Positions 26,523 through 35,322 of a DNA stretch of 64,000 nucleotides are shown here, one piece after another. Origin of the DNA: JAVVEW01 sp032251045 (GTDB taxonomy: Bacteria > Pseudomonadota > Gammaproteobacteria > Methylococcales > Methylomonadaceae). Location of the stretch: positions 1 to 64,000 of the forward strand of contig JAVVEW010000003.1 of assembly GCA_032251045.1 (NCBI GenBank), given 5' to 3'. The notes below the pieces were generated by a model. That model had not been told where the DNA came from and did no database searches. It saw nothing but the letters and a program-made list of their open reading frames with translations. Position 1 is the stretch's first letter; every line of letters starts with the position of its first letter. The position numbers and the translations under genes are program-made.

Positions 26523-26933
26523 TTATAACTGATTTTTCATATCACACAACAATGCATCTGCCGATGCACCGGTCATGGTGAAAGGATCAAACTCGGCTTG
26601 TCCTGCATAACGCAACAACAAATTTTTGTTAGTCTTGTTCAAGCCGAAATAACCCATGTCCCAGGCCTCAAAATCCCTTTTAGCAATCGCCTGATAATAG
26701 AGCAAAGTGGAGCAGTGATGACGTTGATCGGTCAGGATATGACGGTACAACTCATTGACAACACCACGCCCACCTTCCAGGCATTGCAAAAAATTGTCAC
26801 CCTCAAAACACAGCAAACCCGTAATGGCCTTTTTTTGATTTCGCTCACGCGCCGTAAGCAAGATCTGCTCAACATCCCCAGCCCCAAAGCCTGCACTGAC
26901 CCGGCTGGCGTAAATCAATCTAACCAGATACAT
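26523..26933 (-). CDS. BLUF-domain blue-light photoreceptor
   Basis: 136 residues, a single short BLUF protein. LVRLIYASRV supplies the FAD-contacting Tyr, RNQKKAITGLLCFEGDNFLQCLEG supplies the Asn and Gln of the flavin hydrogen-bond network, and FEAWDMGYF is the C-terminal Trp region. BLUF proteins bind FAD and rearrange under blue light. No output domain is fused, so it must act on a partner. It has its own terminator and looks monocistronic. Confidence 0.9.
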   Translation of the reverse strand: MYLVRLIYASRVSAGFGAGDVEQILLTARERNQKKAITGLLCFEGDNFLQCLEGGRGVVNELYRHILTDQRHHCSTLLYYQAIAKRDFEAWDMGYFGLNKTNKNLLLRYAGQAEFDPFTMTGASADALLCDMKNQL

Positions 26934-27239
26934 AAATTACCTCAACAGCGAATTAAATTAAGGCTTACCACACCGTGTTACTCGATCATTAGGCTTAAAT
27001 CACTGCCAAACCTGACCATCAATGGCCTGTGATTAAGCTAAGTATCAGGGGGCTCCCTGCCGATTGAGCCGACATAAGCGGCAAGACTATAACGCATAAA
27101 TGCAAATAGCGCAGCCTTTACCATCAGGTTGCAGTTGCCAGGCTGTCCTTGTGAGAATGGCTGATCAGGTTAGCAAATAAGATAAGGCTAACTACTTACA
27201 AGCTTGATTGACCTAACGTTCCGGCTTCTTGACAGAACG
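26934..27239. other. Gene-free region between BLUF and doxX genes
   Basis: About 300 bases with no supportable ORF. It holds an 8-bp inverted repeat TAACGTTC (27214-27221) / GAACGTTA (27235-27242) overlapping the DoxX stop codon. That may end the bufferin transcript, although no T tract follows. The BLUF promoter must lie here but was not recognised. Confidence 0.5.
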
Positions 27240-27785
27240 TTAAGATTGACAGTGGCGCATGCGCTTTTGCAGCCAAGCATCAAGGCTCCAGCGCCCGGCG
27301 CCACCGAACAGCAACGGCATGAACATAATCAGATACAGCAAGGGGAGTTTGAAATTACCATGGCCTTTATTGCTAATAGCATAGCCTTGCCAGAATTCCG
27401 CCAGCGTATTCCAATCCTTAGGCCAATGTATGACTTTGGCGGCTACCAAAGTTAACACCATCAAACCAAACACAAAAAAACGGGTGCCCAATCCTAACAC
27501 TAACGCCACCGCGCCCAATAGCTCCATCCAGGTCCCCATGAACCAAAGCAAATCTGTTGACAACAGACTGAAAGGAAAAGGAAACTCAACCTGCCCAAAC
27601 CAGTTGCTGCCGTGCAGTTTCTCGATGCCGGCTTCCCAGAATTCATAGGCCAGAATCAGCCGCAATAATAACGGCGGCCATTGGTCGCTGTGTTGCTCCA
27701 ACCAGTTGCCAGTCAAATGATAGTAATTCATCACGGTGCCAATCACAGGGTTCTGACAAACTTTTGCCGGGTCAAAATCAGTCAT
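27240..27785 (-). CDS. DoxX-family membrane protein of the bufferin cluster
   Basis: 181 residues with about four hydrophobic helices. LLLRLILAYEFWEAGIEKLHGSNWF and FMGTWMELLGAVALVLGLGTRFFVFGLMVLTLVAA are typical of DoxX. It overlaps the DUF2063 gene by four bases (ATGA). DoxX members commonly end DUF692 clusters (often named BufD/HvfD), probably assisting electron or thiol transfer for the modification, but the role is not established. Inner membrane. Confidence 0.85.
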   Translation of the reverse strand: MTDFDPAKVCQNPVIGTVMNYYHLTGNWLEQHSDQWPPLLLRLILAYEFWEAGIEKLHGSNWFGQVEFPFPFSLLSTDLLWFMGTWMELLGAVALVLGLGTRFFVFGLMVLTLVAAKVIHWPKDWNTLAEFWQGYAISNKGHGNFKLPLLYLIMFMPLLFGGAGRWSLDAWLQKRMRHCQS

Positions 27786-28573
27786 GACTGAGCTCCTAAA
27801 ATGATGTGCTGTGCTAAAAAATTTTCCAATAAAGATTCGGCATGGCCGCGTAATGGCTCAACCGAGTCATACTGCAATTCCTGGGCAAGTTGCGTCAAAG
27901 CCTGAATGACGGTCAGCTCGGACTGGGTCAAAATGGCCAAAAGCCTTTGTGTCATGGCATTGAGCGCGACAAAATGCAGCTGCTCATCATGGCCGCGCAC
28001 CCCTGCCAACAGCGTCGGCTCGGCGGCAGGTTCGCGTATTCCGGCCAGCCAATCAGGCCAGTCCGGATGAGTGCGACTGAACATTTGCACGGGATAGCGA
28101 TAGCTTAACAACGCCAGCGTCGGGTTGAGTATGGGACGCTGTTCAATCAGCTTGGCGTTATAAGCGTCAGGCGCTGGAATAGACTCCGGTGACGCGGTCT
28201 CCAATGCCAGCTCCACCCATTCGTAATGAGCCATGTCAATAACAAAAGCGGGCAATTCGGGCGCGCCGCCGTCCAGCAAAAAAGCCATGAATTCATCAGG
28301 AATTTCCCGATACAGCGGCGTTTCGCACCTGTGCTGGTCGATAAATCGACGCACCAAAGCCCGCCAGCCGTCCAGACCCAGAAACTCACGAGTCAAAGGG
28401 AAACATCTTTTCAGATTACCGCTGATTTTGTTGATGATCAGGCGCGCATACACATCGACTCGTTCCGGCAGAAAGTCAGCTTTAGGCTGGTTTTGCTCAG
28501 GATTACGCAAATAAGCGGTAAATGCGCTTTGATAGTCATCAAGACTGGGCGTTTGCAAGGTAGATTGCGTCAT
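27782..28573 (-). CDS. DUF2063 partner protein of the DUF692 oxygenase (BufC-like)
   Basis: 263 residues with the DUF2063 N-terminal domain (YQSAFTAYLRNPEQN, ERVDVYARLIINKISGNLKRCFPLTREFLG) and MAHYEWVELALE. In bufferin and 3-thiaglutamate systems this partner presents the precursor to the DUF692 enzyme. Its start touches the stop of the DUF692 gene and its stop overlaps doxX, consistent with a stoichiometric complex. Confidence 0.88.
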   Translation of the reverse strand: MTQSTLQTPSLDDYQSAFTAYLRNPEQNQPKADFLPERVDVYARLIINKISGNLKRCFPLTREFLGLDGWRALVRRFIDQHRCETPLYREIPDEFMAFLLDGGAPELPAFVIDMAHYEWVELALETASPESIPAPDAYNAKLIEQRPILNPTLALLSYRYPVQMFSRTHPDWPDWLAGIREPAAEPTLLAGVRGHDEQLHFVALNAMTQRLLAILTQSELTVIQALTQLAQELQYDSVEPLRGHAESLLENFLAQHIILGAQS

Positions 28574-29439
28574 CAGGCCGACCTCGCCAAGGGTTGAGAT
28601 TGATAACGCTGTTGCAGCGTCGCGATACGTTCGATTTCAGGCACCACCTCAGCCAGGGGTGGTATATTGAAATCACGTTCCAATAACGTCGGCATCACGC
28701 CAAATTGCTGATAAGCCTGTGCCAACAACGCCCAGACCGGGTCAATGACATCCTGGCCATGCGTGTCGATAATCAAATCCGGGCCGTCCTCATCGTGGCC
28801 TGCGATATGGCAATAGACAATGCGTTCGCCAGGCAGTTTTTGCAAAAATTCGCTGGCGTCGTAATGATGATTGACGCTGTTGACATAAATGTTATTGACA
28901 TCCAGATGTAAATCACAGTCGCCTTCTTCCAGAACCGCACCGATAAAACTGGCCTCATCCATATCGGCGAAGGGCGCGGCTGCATAAAAGGACGCATTTT
29001 CCAGCGCGATACGCCGCTCCAGAATTTCCTGGGTACGACGAATCCTTTCGCCAGTGTGACGCACTGCCTCTTCGGTAAAAGGCAGCGGAAATAAATCGTA
29101 TAAATGACCGTTGCGGGTACAGTAACTTAAGTGTTCGGTATAAAGCGGGATATCGTATTCATCGAGAAAGGCTTTAATTTTCAAAATAAACGCTTCGTCT
29201 AAAGGATCGATCGCGCCTATCGATAGCGACAGTCCGTGCGCCACGATGGGATAGCGCTCTGCGAACCAGCGAAAATCGCGCATTTTCTTGCCGCCCAGAT
29301 CCAGATAGTTTTCCGGAGAGACCTCAAAAAAACCGACACATTCAGGCACGCCGTCGGTCATTAACTCGGCGATATGCTCGCGCCTGAGGCCTAAACCTGT
29401 GTCGGGCAAAAGGGATGGAGAAGATCGTTTTACAACCAT
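28573..29439 (-). CDS. DUF692 multinuclear non-heme iron oxygenase (BufB-like)
   Basis: 288 residues, TIM-barrel DUF692/MNIO. Visible motifs: GLGLRREHIAEL, FFEVSPENYLDLGGKKM, VAHGLSLSIGAIDPLDE, YTEHLSYC, LHLDVNNIYVNSVNHH, IVYCHIAGHDED and LIIDTHGQDVIDPVWALL, the His/Asp/Glu set that binds the iron cluster. Enzymes of this family oxidise Cys of precursor peptides, for example to thiooxazoles. The substrate here should be the Cys-rich peptide at 29541-29858. Confidence 0.93.
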   Translation of the reverse strand: MVVKRSSPSLLPDTGLGLRREHIAELMTDGVPECVGFFEVSPENYLDLGGKKMRDFRWFAERYPIVAHGLSLSIGAIDPLDEAFILKIKAFLDEYDIPLYTEHLSYCTRNGHLYDLFPLPFTEEAVRHTGERIRRTQEILERRIALENASFYAAAPFADMDEASFIGAVLEEGDCDLHLDVNNIYVNSVNHHYDASEFLQKLPGERIVYCHIAGHDEDGPDLIIDTHGQDVIDPVWALLAQAYQQFGVMPTLLERDFNIPPLAEVVPEIERIATLQQRYQSQPLARSA

Positions 29440-29462
29440 GGCCTGTCAGAGATTTGGCGTAT

Positions 29463-29493
29463 AAAAAATCGGGAAGGCACATACCTTCCCGAT
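29463..29493 (-). terminator. Terminator/attenuator between bufferin peptide and DUF692 gene
   Basis: On the minus strand ATCGGGAAGG-TATGTG-CCTTCCCGAT is followed by T6. It lies 48 bases after the peptide stop and 24 before the DUF692 start. This should make the precursor peptide more abundant than its modifying enzymes. Confidence 0.8.
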
Positions 29494-29540
29494 CATTTCA
29501 GCCGTTTACGGCTATTATCGTGCGTAAAGCAAATGCAACA

Positions 29541-29858
29541 TTACATGGCGCCGCTGCATTTGCCTTCGCCACACTTGCCTTCGCCACATTTGCCGGCGCT
29601 GCACTTGCCTTCTGCAGCGGCTTTGCCTTCGCCGCATTTACCGGCGCTGCACTTGCCTTCTGCAGCGGCTTTGCCTTCGCCACATTTACCGGCGCTGCAT
29701 TTGCCTTCCATGCCTTTTTCGGCTTGTGCCAATTGTGTGGAACCGGCGACTGTTTTCAATTCGAAAGGATTTTCAGATGCTTGTGCCGCTGAAACTGCCA
29801 TCAAAGAAGAAACTGCGACAGCGCCACTGATAGCGGTCATCAATTTAGTTTTTTTCAT
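29541..29858 (-). CDS. Bufferin-type Cys-rich precursor peptide (BufA1-like) with repeats
   Basis: 105 residues. AGGAG lies 9 bases before the ATG. A Sec signal peptide (AVSSLMAVSAAQA) is followed by a short linker and a C-terminal half built from EGKCSAGKCGEGKAAA units: two full 16-residue copies, then EGKCSAGKCGEGKCGEGKCSGAM. Eight Cys in all sit in GKC contexts. Bufferins are secreted peptides whose EGKC cysteines are converted to copper-binding thiooxazoles by DUF692/DUF2063. The neighbouring genes make this assignment strong; which Cys are modified is unknown. Confidence 0.88.
   Translation of the reverse strand: MKKTKLMTAISGAVAVSSLMAVSAAQASENPFELKTVAGSTQLAQAEKGMEGKCSAGKCGEGKAAAEGKCSAGKCGEGKAAAEGKCSAGKCGEGKCGEGKCSGAM
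29593..29688. repeat. 48-bp tandem repeat coding the bufferin core
   Basis: Two adjacent 48-base units (29593-29640 and 29641-29688) differ at about one position and encode EGKCSAGKCGEGKAAA twice. The array sits wholly in frame, so copy-number change would add or remove Cys pairs without a frameshift. Confidence 0.85.
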
Positions 29859-30226
29859 GTTAGAGACTCCTAAAGTATTGTTTTGTAAGAAAACCGCATG
29901 TGCGGCAGGTAAAGAAGTTAACCGCAGTGATCGCTGCTAACATGAGTTAGTTCGTGATCTGGGTCAACTCCTTACAATCAGATTAACAGGAAATACTAAA
30001 TTCAACCTGAATCATCTTACTCTGGCCAGTGCCGGTCAGGATGCTGGCGGCACAGCCGGCGGTGTGGCTTTATCAACAATACGCACTGGAGTGCCTGTCA
30101 AAAGACGCCGTAGATACATCCATGTGCATCCTAAGCTAGCAAGGCCTTTGCTGAACCCCCCAGAGCCTTTAAGCCCATGCGAAGCGTGAAAGGTCTAACA
30201 GATGACGGAAACTCTTGACGGCTGAG
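29859..30226. other. Upstream region of the bufferin operon, no gene
   Basis: About 370 bases between the bufferin and TonB-receptor genes. On the minus strand GTAAGG (29970-29975), 15 bases, then CGAA (29951-29954) is a loose match to the GTAACC-N16-CGAA pattern reported for the SigF sigma factor that controls Caulobacter bufferins. TTGACC partly overlaps the same place. Nothing else was recognised. Confidence 0.3.
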
Positions 30227-33200
30227 TCAAAACTTCAGGTTAAAGCCTATGGTAAAGTCGCGGCCGCGCTGAAACTTACGGGTGACAAAACTGCCCTGCT
30301 CCACCTTGAATGTCGAGTTCAGCAAATTACGCGTCATGAATTTCATTGACAACCAGTCATTAACATCTTGATTGATAACAAAATCAAGTTGATGGAATGG
30401 TTGCTCGAACAAATCCGGGGCGCCTAACAAACCGACCGCGACGATACGCTTGCTGGCCACGTTATAGAGCAATGTAGCTTGTGTGCCGGTATCTGTATTA
30501 TCGTAGCTCAGATTGGCATTGATAATGTGCTTGGAATGGCCTTGCAGGGAGCGGCTGACACTGGTTTGGGCCTGAAGGTTCTCCTCAGTCAAGGTGACAT
30601 TGGATTTAGACCAGGTGTAATTGCCACCTAAGCTGAATTTATCCAGCCAGGGATGAATGATATTAAGGTGTTTCAAAAACTCGAACTCAAACCCCCATAA
30701 AGTTGCCGCCTCATTATTCTGGAACGTTTGCAAGGATTGGCCGGGTAAGTTAACCAATTCAATCGGCTGCTTCAGGTCTTTATAAAAGAAACCTGCGGAA
30801 AGATTCTCATCGGGCGAAGGATAAAATTCCCAGCGGGCATCGACGCTGGTTACATCGGTTTGTTCCAGGTCAGGATTACCGATGGTTTCTTTGTTGGTAT
30901 TAGGGTCAGTAAAAGGCGCTGGCGATAACTCGCGAAAATCGGGGCGGGAAATGGTTTTGCTGAAACCGGCGCGGATTTGCTGGTTATCTGTAAGCGTCAA
31001 TGTGGCGGCGACGGATGGCAGTTTATCGAGCTTGTTGATAGTGGTTTCGACGGCTTGGGCCTGGTTAGCCACTGATTGGAAGGTGCGCACCAACTGTCGA
31101 TTATTTTCCCAGCGCACGCCACCGGTGATTCTAAGCCGTTCGAACAAGTTCAGATCCAGCTTGCCGTAATAAGATAACAAATCCTGGCTGGCGAAATAAC
31201 TGTCGGTTGCCCGGGTGGCGTCACGAATCAAAAAGCCATCCGCGCCGATGTTGTCAGGGGTCAAAACATCTTCCAGGGTAGGCTGAGCCAGCGTTTCCTG
31301 CTGTCTGCCCAACGGGCCTTCCGGAGAAAAAATGAACCGTTGAATGGCCGAGTTACGCTCCTTGCGTTGATTGATCATGCCGCCGATAAATTTGCTTTGC
31401 AGATTCTGATGCCAATCGATCGGCAGTTCGGTATCCACCCGCCAGCTGATGTCTTTATCGACCAACTCGCTGAACGAAGTCTGGTTGCTATCGGCCCGGC
31501 GCGAGAAAAAGAACGTGCCATCGGTATCTTGATCAAACCGAAAATCACGGGTTTTTGGCTCCAGGCGCCTGGCTGTGGCGTCAGTGAACAGCCAGTCAAT
31601 TTTGAAATCATTGGCAAATTCCAGAGTATGCTCACCACCCAATTGGTGCATGAATAACTCGTTGGTAAAATACCAAAGCTTGGTACGCTGTAGCGCGGTA
31701 ATTTCCTGGTCGATGTTACCTTCACTGAAACGGGCTTCATCACGACTCTGACGAAGATAAATAGCCCGGGCAAACAGTTTCTGGCTATCCTGATATTCCA
31801 GCTCGGTCGCACCGTAGCCGGTCAGATTGACCTCGCGCCAGGAACGCTGTACATCAAAATCCTGAGTCACGCGTAATTGGCCGCTGGCATCGCCAGGGGT
31901 TCCGGAAAAGGCTACTTCCCGATTGATTTCATTCTGATTCCTGAATGTCTGATTCCAACCGCCCGATGCGGTGTAGCCGAAACGAAAATCACCTAAATCA
32001 AATACATCACCGATGGCGGTTTGCATATTGGCATCAGGTCCAGGCTTGCGGGTATCGATGTTCCAGACATCCGATAAATCTTCGCTCAAGCCTTCCAGCT
32101 GTTCAGCGCTCAAACCATCAGGATTAAACCGGGTACGAACCGTAATCGGGCCAGCGGCGCTGGCCTGTTTGATGCTCTCCGGTAACGCCCGCGTACCATC
32201 ATCAAAACTCAAAAAATCACGATCGCCGCCTTTGTAGGTTAAAGAATCCTGTAACGTGCTTTGCGTATTACCACTGGTGGATGAACTGAAATGAAAGAAA
32301 AACTCATCGGGAATGCCACGGGTGCGCAGCTCGACGACACCGCCGGCAAATTCGCCAGGGCGGTCGGTTGAATAGCCTTTTTGCACCAGCACGCTGTCCA
32401 GGATATTGGTCGGAAAAAGATCCATCGGTACCACGCGCCGGGTTGGATCGGGGCTGGGAATGGCCGCGCCATTGATCAGCGTGGAAGAGAAGCGCTCGCC
32501 CAGGCCGCGAATAAAAATGAATTTACCACCAATCAAAGTCAAACCGGCAACCCGCTTTAGTGCGCTGGCGGTGTCAGAGTCCCCGGCCCGGCTGAATTGT
32601 TCGGCGCTGAGTACCGACGCTACTTGTGCGGCATCTTTTTGTTCATCGATGGCAGAAATCAACGAGCCTGCCAGATGCGGTTCCAACACAACATATTCCG
32701 GCAATTCCAGGCCAGTCGGCGTCAAACTGAATTGAATGTCGGTCTTGGCCTCCACACTAATATCAATATCATCAAGGGTTTGAGTATTAAACGATGGATG
32801 AATGACCGAGATAGCATAACGCCCAACAGGAATTTCGGCAGTAACCCGACCGTTTGAATCGGATTTTAGCGTCTTACTCAAACCACTCAGGAAAATATCG
32901 GCGTTAGCAATGGGCTTATTTTCATCGGATAGAATCAAAAAACTGGCCATACCGATTTGTCCGTCCTGTTCCTTATTCACCACATCCTGGCTATCGACCA
33001 GCGTGGTTTCAATATGCGAGCTTTCCAGACTTAATTCCGGTGTTTGATTCGCCTCGAAACTCAAGATCAGCTGCGCGCTCTCATGCGGATGCAAAGTCAA
33101 TGCAAATTGATGCTGAAACCTTCCCACCTTGACATCAAACCGGTAATCACCCGGCGGCAATTGACCGGCCACCACACCATCGGTATTGGTCAACAGCGTC

Positions 33201-33418
33201 TCCTTACCGGGCGCCAGCCAAAGCAGCTTATCCTCGTTCAATGCAGCCGAAGGTGTCACTTCGGTAATATGTTTAACAGTACTGCTGATCAGTACCTGGG
33301 CGCGCTGCGCAGGTTTCCCTTGGGCAAACACATAAAGCGACAGTAATGCGGAATGGGTTCGAGCATAACCGCTGACAGGCCAGCAAATCAGTAATAAGCA
33401 AAGCAATCGGACAACCAT
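30227..33418 (-). CDS. TonB-dependent receptor with N-terminal carboxypeptidase-like repeats
   Basis: 1063 residues from ATG 33418, chosen because a good signal peptide (VRLLCLLLICWPVSGYA) starts there; a GTG at 33478 would add 20 residues. Two CarboxypepD_reg-like domains (about 25-120 and 155-230) precede the plug (SAEQFSRAGDSDTASALKRV, FIRGLGERFSSTLINGAAIP) and a long beta-barrel ending in FTIGFNLKF with a terminal Phe. It takes up a large or scarce solute at the outer membrane using TonB energy. The neighbouring secreted protein and C-P lyase operon suggest a phosphorus compound rather than iron. Confidence 0.9.
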   Translation of the reverse strand: MVVRLLCLLLICWPVSGYARTHSALLSLYVFAQGKPAQRAQVLISSTVKHITEVTPSAALNEDKLLWLAPGKETLLTNTDGVVAGQLPPGDYRFDVKVGRFQHQFALTLHPHESAQLILSFEANQTPELSLESSHIETTLVDSQDVVNKEQDGQIGMASFLILSDENKPIANADIFLSGLSKTLKSDSNGRVTAEIPVGRYAISVIHPSFNTQTLDDIDISVEAKTDIQFSLTPTGLELPEYVVLEPHLAGSLISAIDEQKDAAQVASVLSAEQFSRAGDSDTASALKRVAGLTLIGGKFIFIRGLGERFSSTLINGAAIPSPDPTRRVVPMDLFPTNILDSVLVQKGYSTDRPGEFAGGVVELRTRGIPDEFFFHFSSSTSGNTQSTLQDSLTYKGGDRDFLSFDDGTRALPESIKQASAAGPITVRTRFNPDGLSAEQLEGLSEDLSDVWNIDTRKPGPDANMQTAIGDVFDLGDFRFGYTASGGWNQTFRNQNEINREVAFSGTPGDASGQLRVTQDFDVQRSWREVNLTGYGATELEYQDSQKLFARAIYLRQSRDEARFSEGNIDQEITALQRTKLWYFTNELFMHQLGGEHTLEFANDFKIDWLFTDATARRLEPKTRDFRFDQDTDGTFFFSRRADSNQTSFSELVDKDISWRVDTELPIDWHQNLQSKFIGGMINQRKERNSAIQRFIFSPEGPLGRQQETLAQPTLEDVLTPDNIGADGFLIRDATRATDSYFASQDLLSYYGKLDLNLFERLRITGGVRWENNRQLVRTFQSVANQAQAVETTINKLDKLPSVAATLTLTDNQQIRAGFSKTISRPDFRELSPAPFTDPNTNKETIGNPDLEQTDVTSVDARWEFYPSPDENLSAGFFYKDLKQPIELVNLPGQSLQTFQNNEAATLWGFEFEFLKHLNIIHPWLDKFSLGGNYTWSKSNVTLTEENLQAQTSVSRSLQGHSKHIINANLSYDNTDTGTQATLLYNVASKRIVAVGLLGAPDLFEQPFHQLDFVINQDVNDWLSMKFMTRNLLNSTFKVEQGSFVTRKFQRGRDFTIGFNLKF

Positions 33419-33443
33419 GCCAAAGCACCCGTTTGATATGGAC

Positions 33444-33476
33444 AAAAAAAAGGAGAGCGATACACGACCGCTCTCC
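33444..33476 (-). terminator. Rho-independent terminator of the PhoB-linked secreted protein gene
   Basis: Minus strand: GGAGAGCG, 9-base loop, CGCTCTCC, then T8. It lies 27 bases after the stop at 33503 and before the TonB receptor, so the receptor gets either read-through or its own promoter. Confidence 0.88.
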
Positions 33477-33502
33477 ACAACAGGAGAGATTAAAAACGAT
33501 GC

Positions 33503-35125
33503 TTAACGATCAATCGGAAAAGACCATTCCGCAGTCCAGTCGTCGTTTTCGTCGCGGAATGCACCGGCATAGTCAACTGCTTCGAAGAACTGTACCGGTG
33601 GAATGGATGTTTCCTGAGCGCGGGTGATGCCGACATTCAGCAACGGTGAGCTTGCGGCAGGCAAGAAGCCATTCAGCTGAGGATTCGCACTCTGGTTACC
33701 TTGCTGGGAGAAGAACCAATCGGCAACGGTAAAGGTCGGGTCGTCGCCTTCGCGGAAGTTGGTCGGGCAATCCACGAACGAATTATTCATGGTCAGCAAG
33801 CCGGACAGGTTGCCGATGGCGCCAGCATTCTGGAAGGTTGATGCATCATCGATGGTGATACAGAACGGGAAGTCGGTGAACACTGAGTTCCAGATCCGGC
33901 CACCGGTGCCAACTCGCAGCAGCACACCGGAACGGTCGCGTGCGCTGGGCGAACCCAGAACGGTCATATTGGAAATGGTTGGCGTAGAGCGTGGCAGTGC
34001 TTCGGTCACCGCCTGATTATCACCTTCGATACCATTATCACCAAAAGTATCGGCCTGTTTAACCAGCATGAACTGGGCGTTACCTTGCCAGCCAAACTGC
34101 CAATCCAGGCTGTCGTCGTCGATGTTGGTGGCGATGACATGTTTGATATTGACCGTGCCGCCGAACATCTCGAAACCATCGTCCGCGCCGTCATGACAGT
34201 GGACGAACTCAACCAGCGTACCGGCACCGACGCCATTGAAAGTCAGACAGTTCAGTTCCTGATCCGGCAATACCGCAAAGCCGGTATTCAGAACTTGCAT
34301 AAAACGGATCACGCCACTGTCATCCATGGGGTCGTTGCCGCCGAAAAATTCGTTGGCGTCGATCACGTTCGGCAGCTCGCAAACCGCCACGCCCTCGTTA
34401 CAGCCGTTAACCGGCGCGTTACCATGCAATTCCAGACCACCCCATTCACCTGGGCCTTGGCCGTTGGCACCTTGCATCACAATAGGGCTGTCCGGCGTAC
34501 CTTCGGCGATGATTTTCGAGCCACGGCGTACCAGCAGATAATCGGTACCTTGCTGGCCAATCACCGTGACACCTGGATTGATGCGGATGGTTGATTGTTC
34601 GGTGTTGTCACCGCCGACAAAAACCGAACCACTCAGAATCCATTCGGTATTTTTGGTCAGAGTCATGTCGCCGCGCAATTCACCGCTCAACACACAAGTG
34701 CCATCAATCGGGCCTTGCGCGGCAAACGAAGGACAGCCTTCGAAGTTATTATTGGACAAATCTTCCAGTTGCAAGCGCATCGGATTCGTGCCGGGAATCA
34801 AGCGAAGGCGCGCATACCATTCTGCACCTAAGGCCTCAACAGCGTTGACATGGACCACGCCATTATCTAAGAACATGACATTGCGCTGCTGGCCCTGGCC
34901 GGAAGCGATGGGCGTGGCGGAAACCAGTTCCAGTTGATTGCCTTCAACCAGGCGCAAGGTTGCAGAAAAGAATTGGCTGGAAGTGCCTTCACGCAATTCG
35001 ACAATCGGCATTTCGACCAAACCGGACGCAGCATCGAATGTTGCCGAGGCCGCATAGGCCGTTTGAGACAGCAGCGCACTCACGCATAATGAGCCAACCG
35101 CCGTGTATTTGAATAATGTGGACAT
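33503..35125 (-). CDS. Large secreted protein, beta-helix-like, Pho-box controlled
   Basis: 540 residues with a signal peptide (ALLSQTAYAAS). The central part suggests a right-handed beta-helix: MTLTKNTEWILSGSVFVGGD, IRINPGVTVIGQQGTDYLLV, then EWGGLELHGNAPVNGC, DGADDGFEMFGGTVNIKHV and DDDSLDWQFGWQGNAQFM. Acidic DGADDGFE/DDDSLDW clusters could bind divalent cations. I know this type only as an uncharacterised surface protein encoded beside TonB receptors. Three Pho half-sites lie upstream. An enzyme or binding partner releasing phosphorus from organic sources is inference. Confidence 0.75.
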   Translation of the reverse strand: MSTLFKYTAVGSLCVSALLSQTAYAASATFDAASGLVEMPIVELREGTSSQFFSATLRLVEGNQLELVSATPIASGQGQQRNVMFLDNGVVHVNAVEALGAEWYARLRLIPGTNPMRLQLEDLSNNNFEGCPSFAAQGPIDGTCVLSGELRGDMTLTKNTEWILSGSVFVGGDNTEQSTIRINPGVTVIGQQGTDYLLVRRGSKIIAEGTPDSPIVMQGANGQGPGEWGGLELHGNAPVNGCNEGVAVCELPNVIDANEFFGGNDPMDDSGVIRFMQVLNTGFAVLPDQELNCLTFNGVGAGTLVEFVHCHDGADDGFEMFGGTVNIKHVIATNIDDDSLDWQFGWQGNAQFMLVKQADTFGDNGIEGDNQAVTEALPRSTPTISNMTVLGSPSARDRSGVLLRVGTGGRIWNSVFTDFPFCITIDDASTFQNAGAIGNLSGLLTMNNSFVDCPTNFREGDDPTFTVADWFFSQQGNQSANPQLNGFLPAASSPLLNVGITRAQETSIPPVQFFEAVDYAGAFRDENDDWTAEWSFPIDR

Positions 35126-35189
35126 AATATAAAGCCTCTCGTTATTAAGAATAACTTATCTATACAACTAGACTTGATAAGTTGAGCAG

Positions 35190-35233
35190 ATATTAAGCGT
35201 AAAATATGACACGGTAATGACAGTTTAATGACA
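35190..35233 (-). promoter_or_regulatory. Triple Pho box and -10 for the secreted-protein gene
   Basis: Minus strand TGTCAT-TAAAC-TGTCAT-TACCG-TGTCAT: three half-sites (complements start at 35206, 35217 and 35228) with exact 11-base spacing, the PhoB pattern. Ten bases further is TAATAT (35190-35195), positioned as a -10. It lies about 80-110 bases before the ATG at 35125. Confidence 0.8.
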
Positions 35234-35322
35234 TTTGAAATGCCCAAAACCTTATATAAAACACTGTTTTTTTAACAGAAAATAAATTTATGATAATTTT
35301 TGATAATCAATAATAATTTTTG

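Noticed and set aside
29593..29688. Tandem repeat considered as a CRISPR fragment
   Set aside because: Units are adjacent with no spacers and lie in frame in a gene; no cas genes.
29533..29940. Plus-strand ORFs opposite the bufferin gene with LHLPSPHLPS-type repeats
   Set aside because: Frame shadows of the 48-bp repeat; no ribosome site, and the minus-strand peptide has signal peptide and operon context.
35291..35315. Two GATAAT hexamers in the phnF upstream region considered as a Fur box
   Set aside because: Spaced by four bases without the 7-1-7 inverted symmetry; the Pho boxes explain the region better.
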